Below, one piece after another: positions 42,003-53,338 of a stretch of DNA of 64,000 nt. Origin of the DNA: Echria macrotheca (lineage: Eukaryota > Ascomycota > Sordariomycetes > Sordariales > Schizotheciaceae); assembly GCA_030411725.1 (NCBI GenBank), contig MU839842.1:434001-498000 (forward strand), read 5' to 3'. How positions within the stretch are numbered: the first letter of the stretch is position 1; each line of letters starts with the position of its first letter. The translations under genes were made by a program, and so were the position numbers. The notes beneath the pieces are model-generated. The model had not been told where the DNA came from, made no database searches, and was given only the letters and a program-made list of their open reading frames with translations.

Positions 42003-42854
42003 TGGCAAAGTACCTGAATGATATCACTCCGCGACGCCGTCTGACAACCTCGTGAAGAAGTTTAAATCTTCGCCCCGAGGGACACTTGGAAGACGCTGAT
42101 GTTTAAACTTCGCGAGCTAAATACCTAGGTCAACGAATAAATTGCTTTAAACGACACGTCAGGTACCCTAACAGGGAGAGCAACTCCGTCACTATCCTGT
42201 TCGCTGCAGACCTAAAAGGATCCAACGCGAAAGAGTTCACATCGCTAATCTTAGCCGCTTGGCCGGGATTAGAAGCCGGCAATCGAACCGGCTGTTTATT
42301 CGTTTGGATGCCGCGGATCGAGCGCCCGATAAATCTGGGATGCGTCCCGGTTACCGGTAGAATACATTCCGTACCTGCTGCCGCGCGAACGGTGTTCCTC
42401 GCAGTCCCCCCACAAACCGCGAGCTTTACTCTTCAGACGTATAGGTAAATTGGGGCTCGAGACAATCCGCGAAAAGACCTTGAACCTCTGGTCGAGGCTG
42501 CCCCGGGTCAATATCTGACCCCACACCGACCAGAGGAAGAATGTCAATACAGAACAGAACCAGGAGAGGGGATACGTGGATAATACCGTGCGGACCAGGA
42601 ATACTGACCGATAATATTCCCCTATATTATTTCTCTAGCGGTCACCATTACGACGCAAGTTACGGGATCGTGTTTGCGTAATCCCTCTTCGTCAAGCTTT
42701 CGTATATTTGAAGTCTTCGCCTCTTATAGCCCCCCGGTGACTTTGAAGGAGTGACCCGTTTCAAGTCTCCGCGGGCTATCACCAAGATTGACGTAAAGCG
42801 AAGCCCCCTCGTGGAGAGAAAAACCCAACAAAGACCCCCTCAAGAACTGCAAAG
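42003..42854. other. Intergenic region
   Basis: It contains a near-perfect TACCTAGGT palindrome at 42122 and a GCCGG/CCGGC hairpin around 42274-42291. No gene is supported; the 83-codon frame at 42296-42547 (minus) has no motif. Confidence 0.35.
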
Positions 42855-43930
42855 ATGAAGGCTATTACTTGTGCTTTCGCCTGCTTAACTGCTAGGGCCA
42901 TTGCGGTGAGCAACAGAGACCATCAGGGCCCGATTCCGCCAACATTGAGCTAACAACCAGTCAGGCAGGAACTGGGCCATACACTGCGGTAGGGACCAGG
43001 TTGTAACCTTCTAAAACCATCGACCACTGACACAGGTACACACTCAGTCATGGACAACAGACGCATCACTGCCCAGCCACGTCGTATACGCGCCGACCAA
43101 CCCGCCCGCCGGTCTCAAAATGCCAGTGCTAGTATGGGGCCAGACAGGCTGCACCTACAACGGCCGAGTCTTCGACGCCTTCCTAACCGAGGTCGCCTCC
43201 CACGGCATCTTCATCCTCTCCAACGGAACGCCCAACGGCCCCGGGAACCCCAACGGCGTCGCCGAGACGGGCAGCCCAAACACGACACTACACCGCGCCG
43301 GCATCGACTGGGTCACCAAGACCGCCGGCACGGGCAAATACGCCGGCGTCGACGCCTCTCGGCTGGCCGTCGCGGGCCAGAGCTGCGGCGGCATGCAGGC
43401 CTTCTTCGTCTCGACGGACCCGCGCGTCACAGCCATCGGCATCTTCAACTCGGGCGTGATCAACGCGACCGATCCGCTCCCTTCGAAAACCACGAAGCCC
43501 ATCTTCTACTTCCTCGGCGGGCCGACGGATATCGCGTATACAAACGTAGGTACCTACCTTACCTAACCTTGCCTAGCAACTTTTTGGTCTCTGTCTCTCT
43601 TTCACTCCTTTTGTGAAATAAACGACTGCCGGACTCGAGCTGACACGCCGGGGTCTGTGTTGTTGCCAGGGCGAGCGAGACTATACTAACCTCCCCGCGA
43701 GCACGCCCAAGTGGAAGGGCAACTTGAACGTCGGCCACATGGCGACATATTCGCAGGCGAACGGCGGGAAGTTTGGTGTCGCGGCGTCGAACTGGGCCAA
43801 GTGGCTGCTCCGAGGAAATTCCACGGCCGCGGGATATTTTACCGGCACCGGTCCGGGCACCGCGGTGGGAGATGGATGGGCGACCGTGAGCCAGAGTCTG
43901 GATGCTATCAAGGTGACGAGTCTGGATTGA
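42855..43930 (+). CDS. Secreted alpha/beta hydrolase (dienelactone-hydrolase/esterase-like), 281 aa
   Basis: A secreted serine hydrolase; the substrate is unknown. Exons 42855-42905, 42965-42988, 43036-43545 and 43670-43930 close to 282 codons. Seen: an N-terminal signal-like segment (MKAITCAFACLTARAIA), HVVYAPTNPPAGLKMPVLVW, a GTPNGPG loop, and the nucleophile elbow VAGQSCGGM with Ser141 in GxSxG. After the last intron come GERDYTNLPASTPKWKGNL and NVGHMATY, where the His of VGH is a candidate catalytic His. Asp in PTDIAYTNGERD is a candidate acid. Exon 2 is only 24 bp (AGTGPYTA). Length and order fit the fungal family. Confidence 0.85.
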
Positions 43931-44834
43931 TCATAGGGGAATGATGTAGACGGCACCGCTTGTCACGTCGAATGTACCGTAGCTGGGACAGTCTGCCCAC
44001 GTCGATACTTCTTTCTCTTGAAAAACAAGGACAGCGCGGCACAGGTTGAAACACAAGTCTGAGAAGAAAGTGTGAAACTATAGCTAGTCATCCTCTTCCA
44101 TCTTTAGATTCAACTGGATCTACAGTCAAGATCAAACAGTACTTCAAGGTTCAAGTACCAAGTTGTGTGTTGCCAGGTCTGGAGTTTTGTTACCCCCAAG
44201 CCAACTATCTTCCAAAATATTTGCTTAGGTATCCAAATTCTAACAAGTATCCATACGGTTTACTCCAACGGTTTACTCCAACCGTTCTTAATGATATCAG
44301 GGGTCATCTTAGAAAGCTATTCCATGGGCATGACTTACCCTATACGTTACCTCCCTTGTCTTACCTACGTTACTGTCCGAAGTGATATTTACCCTTTAAA
44401 AGGTAAAGTCACCTCCAGGGACCTAGATACCCGGCGCTCGGTCCGACCAGGAATGGATGATGAACCTGTTGGGGGCGAGAAGACCCCTTCGCTGCTCAGG
44501 CCTGACTTCCAGTATGGGATCTGTTTCCACATGTGCACCACGGTAACAGCATGTTGATATCCAGATCTGAATAAAACTTTGGTAAAAAATCCATGTTCGC
44601 CACACTTCACCCCATACAGAAAGTAGTCCCAAAATCACTTGACGCAAGCGGAGGGGGTAAGTTAGACCACAGCAAGTCAACTAGAGCACAACTCAGTGCC
44701 AGGACGAAGGGATATCTTTATTAAACCTCCGTAGGATATAGCCAACGAGAAAGATGAGATTGTCCCAACGACGAAAAGCAAAACATGCTCCATAATGCAT
44801 CCAAAAACAAGTAGGTATCCATTACTGCCCGTCC
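43931..44834. other. Convergent intergenic region
   Basis: AT-richer than its surroundings. It holds a 13-bp tandem repeat CGGTTTACTCCAA at 44256-44281. No gene is supported. Confidence 0.4.
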
Positions 44835-47000
44835 TCAGGACTGTGCCTCCTCCTCTCGTGTATCCAAAACCACCGGCTCAGCCGCTGCTTCAATCTCAGT
44901 CTTGTCCTCCGCCAGCGGCACATCCTGGACGCTCTTTACGAGGTCCTCCTCCACACCCTCGGTCTCGACTGCCTCCTCAACTATCCTCACCTCCGCAACT
45001 TCCGCAGCGGGGGCTTCCTCGGCCCCGGACAAGGCGATAACCGGCTCCTCGACTTCCAGCGCCGATTGCTCCTTGGTTTCGTCGGTCGAAGTCGACTCCA
45101 GACTTTCATCCTTGGCCACCTCAACCCGCTGTTCTGTTGTCTCAGCAGGCGCGTCGGTAGGGATCGTAGCAAGGGCGACTGATGCCTCAGGGGTGTCAAC
45201 ATCCTCCTTGACCACCTCGACCAGCTGCTCTGTAGTCTCGGTGGGTGTGTCGATAGAAATCGGAGCCATGGTGGCTGATTCCTCGGGGGCTACGACAGCC
45301 TCCTTGACCGCTTCGGCCGGTTGCTCCTTGATCTCAGCGAGGACGGCGGCGAAGCTGGCCGCGACACTAGTCGGTGTTTCGGGGAAGTTGACCTCGTCCT
45401 TAGCCACATCAGCTGGCTCCGGCTTCGTCTCGGCAGACACATCGGCGGATTCCGTTTCCTCCAACTTCTTCACCTCCACCTCACCCGTGGACAGGCTGTT
45501 ACCACCATCCACCGGGCTCGACGACGCACTCCCCTCCCCGCCCTTCTTCTTATCCTTATCCTTCCCAAGCTGCACCGCCACCAGTCCCTCCATCCTCTCC
45601 CGGAACCCCTCATCATAATACGCCATGACCGCCGAGTTTCTTTGCCCCACAACCGCCGACGACCTAGTCGAATCTATCGATGTCCTTGCCGTCGACGGGA
45701 TGGCCCCCGCGCCAACCACCGACGCCTCGCCCCACGCGACCGACGACGACAACCGACTGCTACTTGCCGTCGAGTTCGACCGACTCAAACTACTCGTAGA
45801 CACCACAGGCTGCTTGGCCTTTTGCTCAAACATGGCAAGCTTGCTGGCCACACTCCCGCCGCCGCCTTTCAGCGCGAGGCGTTGTGTTTCCGACGGTGAA
45901 GGGGTCGACTTCTTCTCGAGCTCGTTGATCCAGGCTAGTCGGCTTGAAGTCAGTGCAACCGACGGCGGGCGGGTGCTCCCTGTCCGCCGGAGGGGCGGCG
46001 CCATGGTGCCTGTGGGTGTTTGTGCGAGGGTCGGTGAGGGCTGCGGGGGTTGCCATGACCGCCGCCGGTCTGAGGATGTAGACCGGGGAGCTGAGGTTAT
46101 TGTGAGGGGGCTGGGCATGGATGCGTTGCGCGGCGTGGGGACGGATGGGACAACCTCCGGCATGGTCGGCATCGAGTAGCGCTTGGAAATTTCGGCGGTG
46201 CTGGGGCCGACGCCGATGACACCGGTCTCGGGCCCGCTGCCCCCGGTTGTTACACGCAGACCGGTTGTGTTTGGCCCGACAGAGCGGAGCAGGGTCGTGT
46301 GTCGGACCGCGTGCCGCTGCGGACCCTGTGAGACATCGTCTGTGCTTGAGGTCGGGAGGTTGGCCAATGGGTCTTTCCTCCATGACAGTCGGCCGCGGGG
46401 TAGGGGTGCCTCGGGGACGGGTGTGATGACCGGGTCGACGACCGTTTTCTTGAGGGAGATGCGGATCGGTTCGAGCGGTTCTGGCGGGACAGCAGGCGGT
46501 GCCTCTGCCGTTGCTGTGTCCTGTTTGTCCGCCTTGCCGACCGCCACAGGCCCGGGCGCCGATGGGGCATCGGCCGGAGTGTTCGTCGGCTTCCGCGACA
46601 GCGTGTCGAGCGTGCTGGCCAACTGGTCGGTGCTGATGGCGAACAGATCGGCAATTGGTGTCTTGCTGTATCGCCGCTCCGACTCGTTCCCTCCGGGCTT
46701 CGGATCGTCATTTCCTCCCCGCCGATCTCGGCAGTCGGCTCCGCGCTGTCGCCGCCTGGAACCCGGCGAGGGCGGCGCCTTGGCCTCCTCCAACCAACCT
46801 TCGGTAAGGCGGACCGACTCAATCCGCTTCAGGTCGACGTCGAGCACCGGCGGCGCGACGGCGGTGACGACCTCGGTGGTTCGTTTGCTGGCTAAGGTTC
46901 GTGTGGACCCGCGTCGAACCAGACTCGACAGCTTCTCGCGCACCTTGGGCAGTCGCATGCCCCCCCTGCGTGTGCTCGCATCATCCCAGAGTGACGTCAT
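44835..47000 (-). CDS. Large, mostly disordered protein of unknown function, 721 aa
   Basis: Not assigned to a family. Start at the ATG 47000 (MTSLWDDASTRRGG); the open frame upstream is low-complexity and uses no better ATG. Seen: a basic N-terminus (RLPKVREKLSSLVRRGSTRT), Ser/Pro/Thr-rich middle, one ordered-looking segment SSRLAWINELEKK followed by GGSVASKLAMFEQKAK, and an acidic Glu/Ala/Val C-terminal third with an imperfect internal repeat (ETTEQLVEVVKEDVDTP and ETTEQRVEVAKDE). The SRLAWI...SKLAMFE pair is the part most likely to be conserved. It may be a cytoskeletal or signalling scaffold; this is only a guess. Single exon. Confidence 0.72.
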   Translation of the reverse strand: MTSLWDDASTRRGGMRLPKVREKLSSLVRRGSTRTLASKRTTEVVTAVAPPVLDVDLKRIESVRLTEGWLEEAKAPPSPGSRRRQRGADCRDRRGGNDDPKPGGNESERRYSKTPIADLFAISTDQLASTLDTLSRKPTNTPADAPSAPGPVAVGKADKQDTATAEAPPAVPPEPLEPIRISLKKTVVDPVITPVPEAPLPRGRLSWRKDPLANLPTSSTDDVSQGPQRHAVRHTTLLRSVGPNTTGLRVTTGGSGPETGVIGVGPSTAEISKRYSMPTMPEVVPSVPTPRNASMPSPLTITSAPRSTSSDRRRSWQPPQPSPTLAQTPTGTMAPPLRRTGSTRPPSVALTSSRLAWINELEKKSTPSPSETQRLALKGGGGSVASKLAMFEQKAKQPVVSTSSLSRSNSTASSSRLSSSVAWGEASVVGAGAIPSTARTSIDSTRSSAVVGQRNSAVMAYYDEGFRERMEGLVAVQLGKDKDKKKGGEGSASSSPVDGGNSLSTGEVEVKKLEETESADVSAETKPEPADVAKDEVNFPETPTSVAASFAAVLAEIKEQPAEAVKEAVVAPEESATMAPISIDTPTETTEQLVEVVKEDVDTPEASVALATIPTDAPAETTEQRVEVAKDESLESTSTDETKEQSALEVEEPVIALSGAEEAPAAEVAEVRIVEEAVETEGVEEDLVKSVQDVPLAEDKTEIEAAAEPVVLDTREEEAQS

Positions 47001-49386
47001 TTGCTGCGGGCCGCCAGTTTGGCAGAAGAAGAAAAAAAGAAATAGTTGAAGATGAGAGAGCAGAGCGGTTGTTGATCGACGACGTTTGTTCGGGCCTCGG
47101 TTTTTTTGATGAGGGTTCCACGTGTTATTTTTTAGTTTTTTCACCCCGAATGGAGCCCGCCGTTGTTGCGCTGCGGGTTTCACGTTTCAGGGGAAATTGC
47201 GGGGGATCTGCCTCATGCGTGTCGCACCTTGGAAAACGCAAACAAATAAACACGGCGGCCAAACGCGCTGGAATGTTCGCGACGTCGACCCCTGCGTCTG
47301 CTGAAAGATATATCTTTTGGCGGGGCAAGATGTCCGTACCCCTCTCTGCGCTGGCTGATATTCAGGCTTTGACCGGTTATTTGCAATGTTTGGAAATAGA
47401 TTGTTTGGGTGGGTGGCACCGCGTCCCTTTTGGTTGGATCGGTGATTCGGTTCCAGTCGCGTTTGCGCCAAGACTCGATTGGCCCCTTTCTTTGTCAGCA
47501 GCTCCCCTTACCCAATTGTTGACGGCCAGTGGACCTGGTATCCAGACGCCGTTGCTTTCTTGGCCATGAGGAGATCTCGGTTCGTCCACTAACTACAAAA
47601 CGTTGTCACTCTTCAGGTTGTTCTGAAGTTGCGATATTCTCGAACATTTGCTGGCTGGGGATACCTGTAACGTTGACCTCCAACCGTGCATGGTTCCGCC
47701 GCTACCCCGTCTTCGAGTCGTTGGCGTTCCTCCTTCGGTGCTGAACTCACCACCCTGTCGACCCATGTAGGCCCGGCAACTGTTCATTGATGGAGCACGG
47801 GTTGGGATGCCGATAACAAGTATGGGCTGACCGGTATTTGAAGAGATTGGGCACATTTTCGACCAGGAATGCCATCTCAATCAGCCAAAGCGGGGTCAAC
47901 TTCCCTGTTGACAAGCAGCAACCCGAGGATTGTTGAACAGAAGAATGGCAAGAATCGGCAGTCTTCTTGTTGTTGTCCGGTTCCATTCCAGCCGTTGACT
48001 CCGTCGGACGAGGATTTTCCCCAGCAACAAAATCCTCGATTGTTGGCTGTGACGTCTCAGGTGGGACACAACCCTCAATCTGAACCCGTCTGGAGAACAC
48101 CGAGAGGGGAGCGATGAGCCCACACTTGTCATTATGGCTAGCGGTGTGGAAGTTGACAGTCTTCCCAGGCATACCGGAGCGAAGTTCGTGCCGTTATCGG
48201 TTTGGATTAGGTATACCCCTGGACATCCACGGTCCACATGGGTGCTGATGACAACGGGTCTTGCCTACCTCTACATGTTGGTAGGGTAGGCCCAGCCGGG
48301 CATACCGCTCCAGATCGGCAGACTGCGGCGATGGGAGCCCAGGAAATCCCGGTCTGCTGCATAGCTACTGCGACGTCATCTGATGGTCCCGACTCCAGCG
48401 CCATCATGGCTAATGAATCGTCAATTCTCGCCACTCCGTCTCTGCCCCGAGTTCCTCTCGCCAACGGCGGGGGAACGCACTCTCTGCTCGGCAGGAGCTG
48501 GTTGAAGGGGGTTGGGCGCGCAACGAAGCCATATTGGGTATGCTGGCTGTAGCTCTCCACGTATATCTCTGGGCATGTCAAAGGAACAACAAATCGACTG
48601 GACTTCGGAGAGCTCCCGGGACTCGCGACAGGTGTCTGTACTTGGCAAAGGGAAGCGGCCCATGGCGGTGTTGATCCGTTGGCGCAACACAAGTCTGCGA
48701 CGGACCTATCCATCTTTGGAGAAGCATAACAGGGAGGGTTCTACGGTAGCTTCGAGACTGGGGAAGGTTGTCGACGAATGGTGCGGGGCTTGCCGCGAGC
48801 TAAGCCCTGGTGCATCGAGCTAAGAGAGAAAGAGGGGTGCAGTACCCAGCAAGCCAGTTCAGACGACCAGATCTCGCGATCCACGTCTAGTATCCGGACA
48901 CAACCCGCTAGTGGCAAGCATGTGAGTCTCGGTGATCCCAAGGACAAACCAACAGCAGGACGGATAAAATCTGCCGCGTGGTGTATAGATCTGGTACAGC
49001 TGTAGAAGCAGAAAACGGAGAAAAGTGTAAAGTCTAGCACTCTGCTCAGCGCAAAGCCATGCCTTTCACGCGCCATTGCATGCGCGGGATCTTTCCCGAT
49101 CTATTAACCTGAGAGAAATCCCAGTCTCTTCTTCCAAACCCATTTTTTTCCATGTTCCCATGTGTCCCAGCCTAACCCGATGTTCTCCTACAGCCCGCCC
49201 CAATGTTTCCCAGCCCAAAAATATTACAGCTACCAAAACACGCGCAGAAAAAGGTCCAATCGTACACGCCCCCGTCCATTATAGTCATACATCATTCACG
49301 CAAGAAATCCTGCCACAAGGTGTTAGCAAGCGCCGCAACCACCGACTCGCAGCCACGCCAACTCACCCATTGAGAGACCCAGAGGT
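47001..49386. other. 2.4-kb intergenic region, possible decayed insert
   Basis: Minus-strand frames at 47747-48713 overlap and are frameshifted against each other. One includes YLIQTDNGTNF, faintly like an integrase core, but without the neighbouring motifs. I call no gene. The left end is the promoter of the disordered-protein gene. Confidence 0.35.
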
Positions 49387-49782
49387 CTACAAGAACCAGC
49401 TAACGGGATAGCCCTGCCGAATATACTTTGCATACCGCCGCAGCCGCTCCTCGATGTAGCGCGCATGCGCCTCCTGCGTCTTGGTCGCATCCGGCGCCGT
49501 CGCAACAACACCGATGACGCCCTCGGCATTCATGACCGACGAAGACGACGATTCGCTATTCGGCGTCGACGGGATCGAGTCCTCCATCTCGTTGTCATTG
49601 TACGAGGTCGCCGACGCGTCCGACGGGAATGCGTCGAGCTCGGGGTGCAGGTCTGTGACCTTTTGCAGGTGGAGGTTGTCGAGGCGCGTGCGCTTCGCGT
49701 CGCGGGCGTCGACTTGTTCGAGATGCGCCGGGCGCTTGAGCGGGTTCGCGTCGAGGTCCATGGTGGTGCTGGTGTACTCCAT
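49387..49782 (-). CDS. Small, probably nuclear protein, 131 aa
   Basis: No named family. Start at the ATG 49782 (MEYTSTTMDLDANPLKRP); a second in-frame ATG lies seven codons later. Seen: a basic cluster DARDAKRTRLDNLHLQ that could serve as nuclear localisation signal, an acidic/Ser-rich middle (NEMEDSIPSTPNSESSSSS), and a C-terminal helix AHARYIEERLRRYAKYIRQG ending in YPVSWFL. The ordered C-terminus with many charged residues resembles a short conserved binding motif. Single exon; codon use is GC-biased as in neighbouring genes. Confidence 0.6.
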   Translation of the reverse strand: MEYTSTTMDLDANPLKRPAHLEQVDARDAKRTRLDNLHLQKVTDLHPELDAFPSDASATSYNDNEMEDSIPSTPNSESSSSSVMNAEGVIGVVATAPDATKTQEAHARYIEERLRRYAKYIRQGYPVSWFL

Positions 49783-50748
49783 TTTTTGGTGATGGTTTCG
49801 CAATTGGCTTTGCTAGGTAGGTATATCGGTTGATGCGACGATGGTGTGGAGAGACAAAAGTGGATGTGATGTGAAGTGGACAGGTTGATCGTCGGACGTG
49901 GTTCTGGGGAAAAAAAGTGAAATAAAATTGGAGAGATCCGGAAAGGGCCACGGGGGCGCACTGTTGGGACGATGGCAAGATGGGTGGTGGGGTGGCGCAG
50001 GTACGGCGCTGCGCGACTGCTTGCAGCGGGAAGGCAGAGCGTCGTAACCCCCTGGATTCAGCCGGCAAAAATTACTTGGTAACTTCCCGCGAGATGACAC
50101 GGTTGCGCGGTACGCTCTCGCCGAGACGGGTCGGTGATTGGCTGGCGGTTCGCCTGGGGGTGGCACAGAGACAGGCAGCTGCCCAGGGGCTCGGATCGGA
50201 ACTTGCCGTTCTATACTTGGAATTGAGGGTGTGGTGAGAGTTGGGGGTCAACTTTTTGGTGTCAACATCTGGGCGAGGGAATCTTTTATAGGCGTTGGTA
50301 AAGATTTTAGTGCGGCGTTAGGTAACACGGTGAACGATAGGTAGTTCTTGTTAAGTCTAACACTGACCTCAAGTTGGCTCTGGCGTGGCAACACGCAGCT
50401 AAAGTTTGAAACGGCATCTAAAAGCCTGCAGTTGCCAAAGATAGGCGTACTAGCGATAATCTTTGGAATATAGTCATCTTTAAGGGCCCCTTGAAAAAAA
50501 TGAATTTTTTTACTTGATTTTGACATTTGCCTTCGTTTGTGTTGTTCACAACCAGGTTCAGTAGCCTGGATCTCTCTCAGCCCTGCGCTAGACAGTGATA
50601 CCAAGAGGTTGACGTTGGCCTACACTTTTCATGTTCGGGCTATTTCGTAATCATGAGTAGGCATTAGCTAAGATAGTGCTATGGACTGGATTCGCAGTCC
50701 CTTACGATTAGTGCTGTTCTTCCCGCAGGGTGGAAACAAGAGTGAGGC
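49783..50748. other. Intergenic region
   Basis: Promoter space of the small nuclear-type gene (minus) at the left, and the 3' side of the minus-strand HET gene at the right. I see no supported gene. Confidence 0.4.
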
Positions 50749-50791
50749 CAGTCAGCGGCCCTACGATATCAACGCTTCGGGCCGCTGACTG
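50749..50791. repeat. 13-bp perfect inverted repeat spanning a HET stop codon
   Basis: Arms CAGTCAGCGGCCC (50749-50761) and GGGCCGCTGACTG (50779-50791) are exact reverse complements with a 17-base spacer. The spacer contains the TGA stop (50769-50771, minus strand) of the HET gene, so in the mRNA a strong hairpin would form around the stop codon. Confidence 0.9.
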
Positions 50792-52610
50792 CAGAACGAA
50801 CCGACGCCAGCAGATTTATCTTCTTGTGATCTGCGCCGCGACTTGGCCCCGGGGTTTGTCCCTTGGCTCCGGTATCTCGCATCTTCAACGCAATCTCTCT
50901 CCCGTCGTACGGAAATTCCACTGAAAGCCTAATCCCCCCCACAGATATCTCTCGTACCATCAAGTGCACTGCATGCAAATCGTCCCTGAGTTCCTCAAGC
51001 GCCAGTTCCGCCACGCTGGAACTCTTCTGAAGTAGGTCGCCGGACTTGGCAAAGGCCATGAAGCGTTCTGCGGCAGCTCCTTCGCAGAGGTCCGCTTCGA
51101 CGTTTGGCTGGCCCCACTTCCGACGATGGACCAAGAGGAACTCGAATCTGGATACACGTTCGTTCGTGGCAGGGCCTTCTTTGTCAGTTGGCGGCATCGT
51201 CAGGGAGAATCTCATAAAACCAACAGAGCCGGGGAAGGTGCCAAAATTCCACCCCGAATAATACTTTGGCACAGTCCCGGGCACGCTGAGGTCAGATTCG
51301 GGCCAATTTTCCAGAAGCTCTAGAACGTACGAGTGCCGCGTGATTGTGTAGTGATTGACTTCGACCACGGAATAATCGGCTGGAAGGGCCTTCCAGTGTT
51401 TTCGCTTCGTCAGATGGATGGTCTGCCGCTTGGCCCGCACTGCTGTTGAAGGGAGGTGGAGATGTCCCTTGTCGACAGGCTCACGGCGCCAAAACTCGTT
51501 CCCGGTGATCCGTTCGATTCTAATGGCCCTCAACGTACGGTTGGTCGTGACTCCGCAGCAGATGCAGCCGAGGTATAGGCAGTAGTAGTCCCCGTACCCG
51601 TCCGTGTCAGGGATAAAGAAAACAGAGGATGTGGTGATTCGTAAGCCACCCTTGTTCGTCACCAGCACCTCGTCGACTTCGGTTCCTGCCAACATGGAGA
51701 GCTTTGTTCTGCAGTCCCAGGACCGGGCAAAATGTCGAGGATGAGGGGCTAGCGGACCCATGTCGAATTCGCGAGCCCGTCTTAGCCCAGGTCTCCGATC
51801 GGCATCCCGTGTGTCCCAAGCCAGTATCGAGAGGTCGGTCGACGAGCGGAGAATTTCCTCCTGGAGACGTAGAAAAGCCTTGTCGCCCTCGCCATAAAGC
51901 AGCGGCATGTTCACATCAAAGATACCGAAGAGACAATACGCCATATCCTCGACCCGAGTCGTGTGCCTGTGGGCGGCCCAGGACATGCGTATCGCCGTGC
52001 TTTGAGAAGCGGCTTGCTGCTCCCCGGTAATGACCTCCTCCGAAATCCTGGTGATCCGCGACAGTTGGGTTGCCACAGCTGAGGACAGCTTGGACCCTCG
52101 AGCCCGCCAGCCCTGGTCGTAAAAAACCACGTCTTGTGGAGCGATCAGCTCCTGCAACGTCCAGCCGCGCGTGAACCATCGTGGCACTGGACGTTGAGAA
52201 CCCTGACCAGAACCGACTTCGTCGCCCAGTCTCCCAAGATTGTCCCAGGCGTCTCCGGGCTTCCAGTCCTCGATCCAGGCGTAGCATATACGTGCCCGCT
52301 GGTACCACTGAAACATGGAGTTGATGGCCTCGGAGAGCTCAGCGCTCGACGATTTGTCGATACAACACGTGTCGACCCAGGCATACCGAATCCCACTCTC
52401 CCGGGCAAGCGAGCATGTCTTTTCGATTTTGGCGAACCCTTTCTTTCCTTGGAACGTTTTCTTCTTTTCCAGCGACTCGGGCCATCCCTTATATTCTGTG
52501 AACGTGACTTCTTCGCTGCCCCAGGTGTGCGAAAGGATAGCGTATGCTGGTGCGGTATCGGCCGAGATGAAATCCTCGAGCTCGAGAGTCGTGGTGTTGA
52601 TCAGCCACAT
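50769..52610 (-). CDS. HET-domain protein of the HET-E/D N-terminal type, 613 aa
   Basis: Predicted incompatibility effector. Start at the ATG 52610: MWLINTTTLELEDFI is the standard beginning of this HET subclass; the open frame further upstream is unconserved. Seen: PAYAILSHTWGSEEVTF, the IRYAWVDTCCIDKSSSAELS block, FQWYQRARICYAWI, WFTRGWTLQELIAPQDVVFY, RMSWAAHRHTTRVEDMAYCL and MPLLYGEGDKAFLRLQEEIL. After the HET domain (about residues 1-290) comes a 300-residue C-terminal region that has neither NACHT nor repeats. It is the best in-window template for reading the pseudogene at 10809-11255. Single exon; its stop codon lies in a perfect inverted repeat. Confidence 0.92.
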   Translation of the reverse strand: MWLINTTTLELEDFISADTAPAYAILSHTWGSEEVTFTEYKGWPESLEKKKTFQGKKGFAKIEKTCSLARESGIRYAWVDTCCIDKSSSAELSEAINSMFQWYQRARICYAWIEDWKPGDAWDNLGRLGDEVGSGQGSQRPVPRWFTRGWTLQELIAPQDVVFYDQGWRARGSKLSSAVATQLSRITRISEEVITGEQQAASQSTAIRMSWAAHRHTTRVEDMAYCLFGIFDVNMPLLYGEGDKAFLRLQEEILRSSTDLSILAWDTRDADRRPGLRRAREFDMGPLAPHPRHFARSWDCRTKLSMLAGTEVDEVLVTNKGGLRITTSSVFFIPDTDGYGDYYCLYLGCICCGVTTNRTLRAIRIERITGNEFWRREPVDKGHLHLPSTAVRAKRQTIHLTKRKHWKALPADYSVVEVNHYTITRHSYVLELLENWPESDLSVPGTVPKYYSGWNFGTFPGSVGFMRFSLTMPPTDKEGPATNERVSRFEFLLVHRRKWGQPNVEADLCEGAAAERFMAFAKSGDLLQKSSSVAELALEELRDDLHAVHLMVREISVGGIRLSVEFPYDGREIALKMRDTGAKGQTPGPSRGADHKKINLLASVRSAVSGPKR

Positions 52611-53338
52611 GTTGGGAACCAAAACAAATGGTAGACGCCAGAAAGAACGGGAACAAAGATGCAAATTTTTTATTACGACCGGGTACGACTTGCTAATCTT
52701 GTTTTTCCACGGTGAACCAGAGCTGAGCATGGGTGGAAGAAGGTTAAGGCACTTCCTGGTATGGATGGAGCGGAAGCGGGGTCTAGGCATCCTTGGTAAG
52801 GTACGTTCTCTCTATTGGCTACCTCCCCTCTTCGCCGATGGGCTGCAGGCAACTGCATCTATTTGCTGCTTGCTGTCTGTTGAGCCATATTTGTCGACAT
52901 TAAAGTTCTGGATCTACACCTCACAGGTACCTTAGTCAGGAAAGGCAACTGAGATCGAGGACACCGAAACGCTGAAAACACGGCTTAACGAAATCTTGGC
53001 AAATTTGCACAGGTGCTGTCGCCAAAGGTTCGCAGGCCAATGTCCAAAAGGAGTCTTGGAAGTGTCTTCGCGCCTTGCTTTACTCTCCACCGAACGGTTA
53101 GGGTGGGTTAGGCACCCGGCCGCCGATCAGGATGCGATTGACAGAGGGACTTTGTTTCATGTTTTGACCCAATCAAAAACTCTCAGATTGGAAGGCAGAG
53201 ACCAAGAGGGATGCAGGAAGGCCGAGAGATGCGGCTGAGAGCGGGGAAAACCACGACTTCAAGTCCCAAGCTCCAACCTCTTTGGTCTTCGACCGGCAAC
53301 ACTGCTCTACTTGCATCAGGTGTATCAAATCGTGGAGT
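52611..53338. other. Divergent intergenic region
   Basis: Promoter space of the HET gene (minus) and of the gene starting at 53339 (plus). No gene, repeat or clear regulatory site seen. Confidence 0.4.

Noticed and set aside
42240..42300. tRNA-like boxes: GGCCAAGCGG (A-box-like) and GGTTCGATTGC (B-box-like), minus strand
   Set aside because: On the minus strand the B-like box comes before the A-like box, and the T-stem does not pair with a seven-base loop. It is not a tRNA.
47747..48713. Possible retrotransposon integrase relic (TDNGTNF)
   Set aside because: A single short match; the neighbouring frames show no catalytic spacing, reverse transcriptase, RNase H or LTR.
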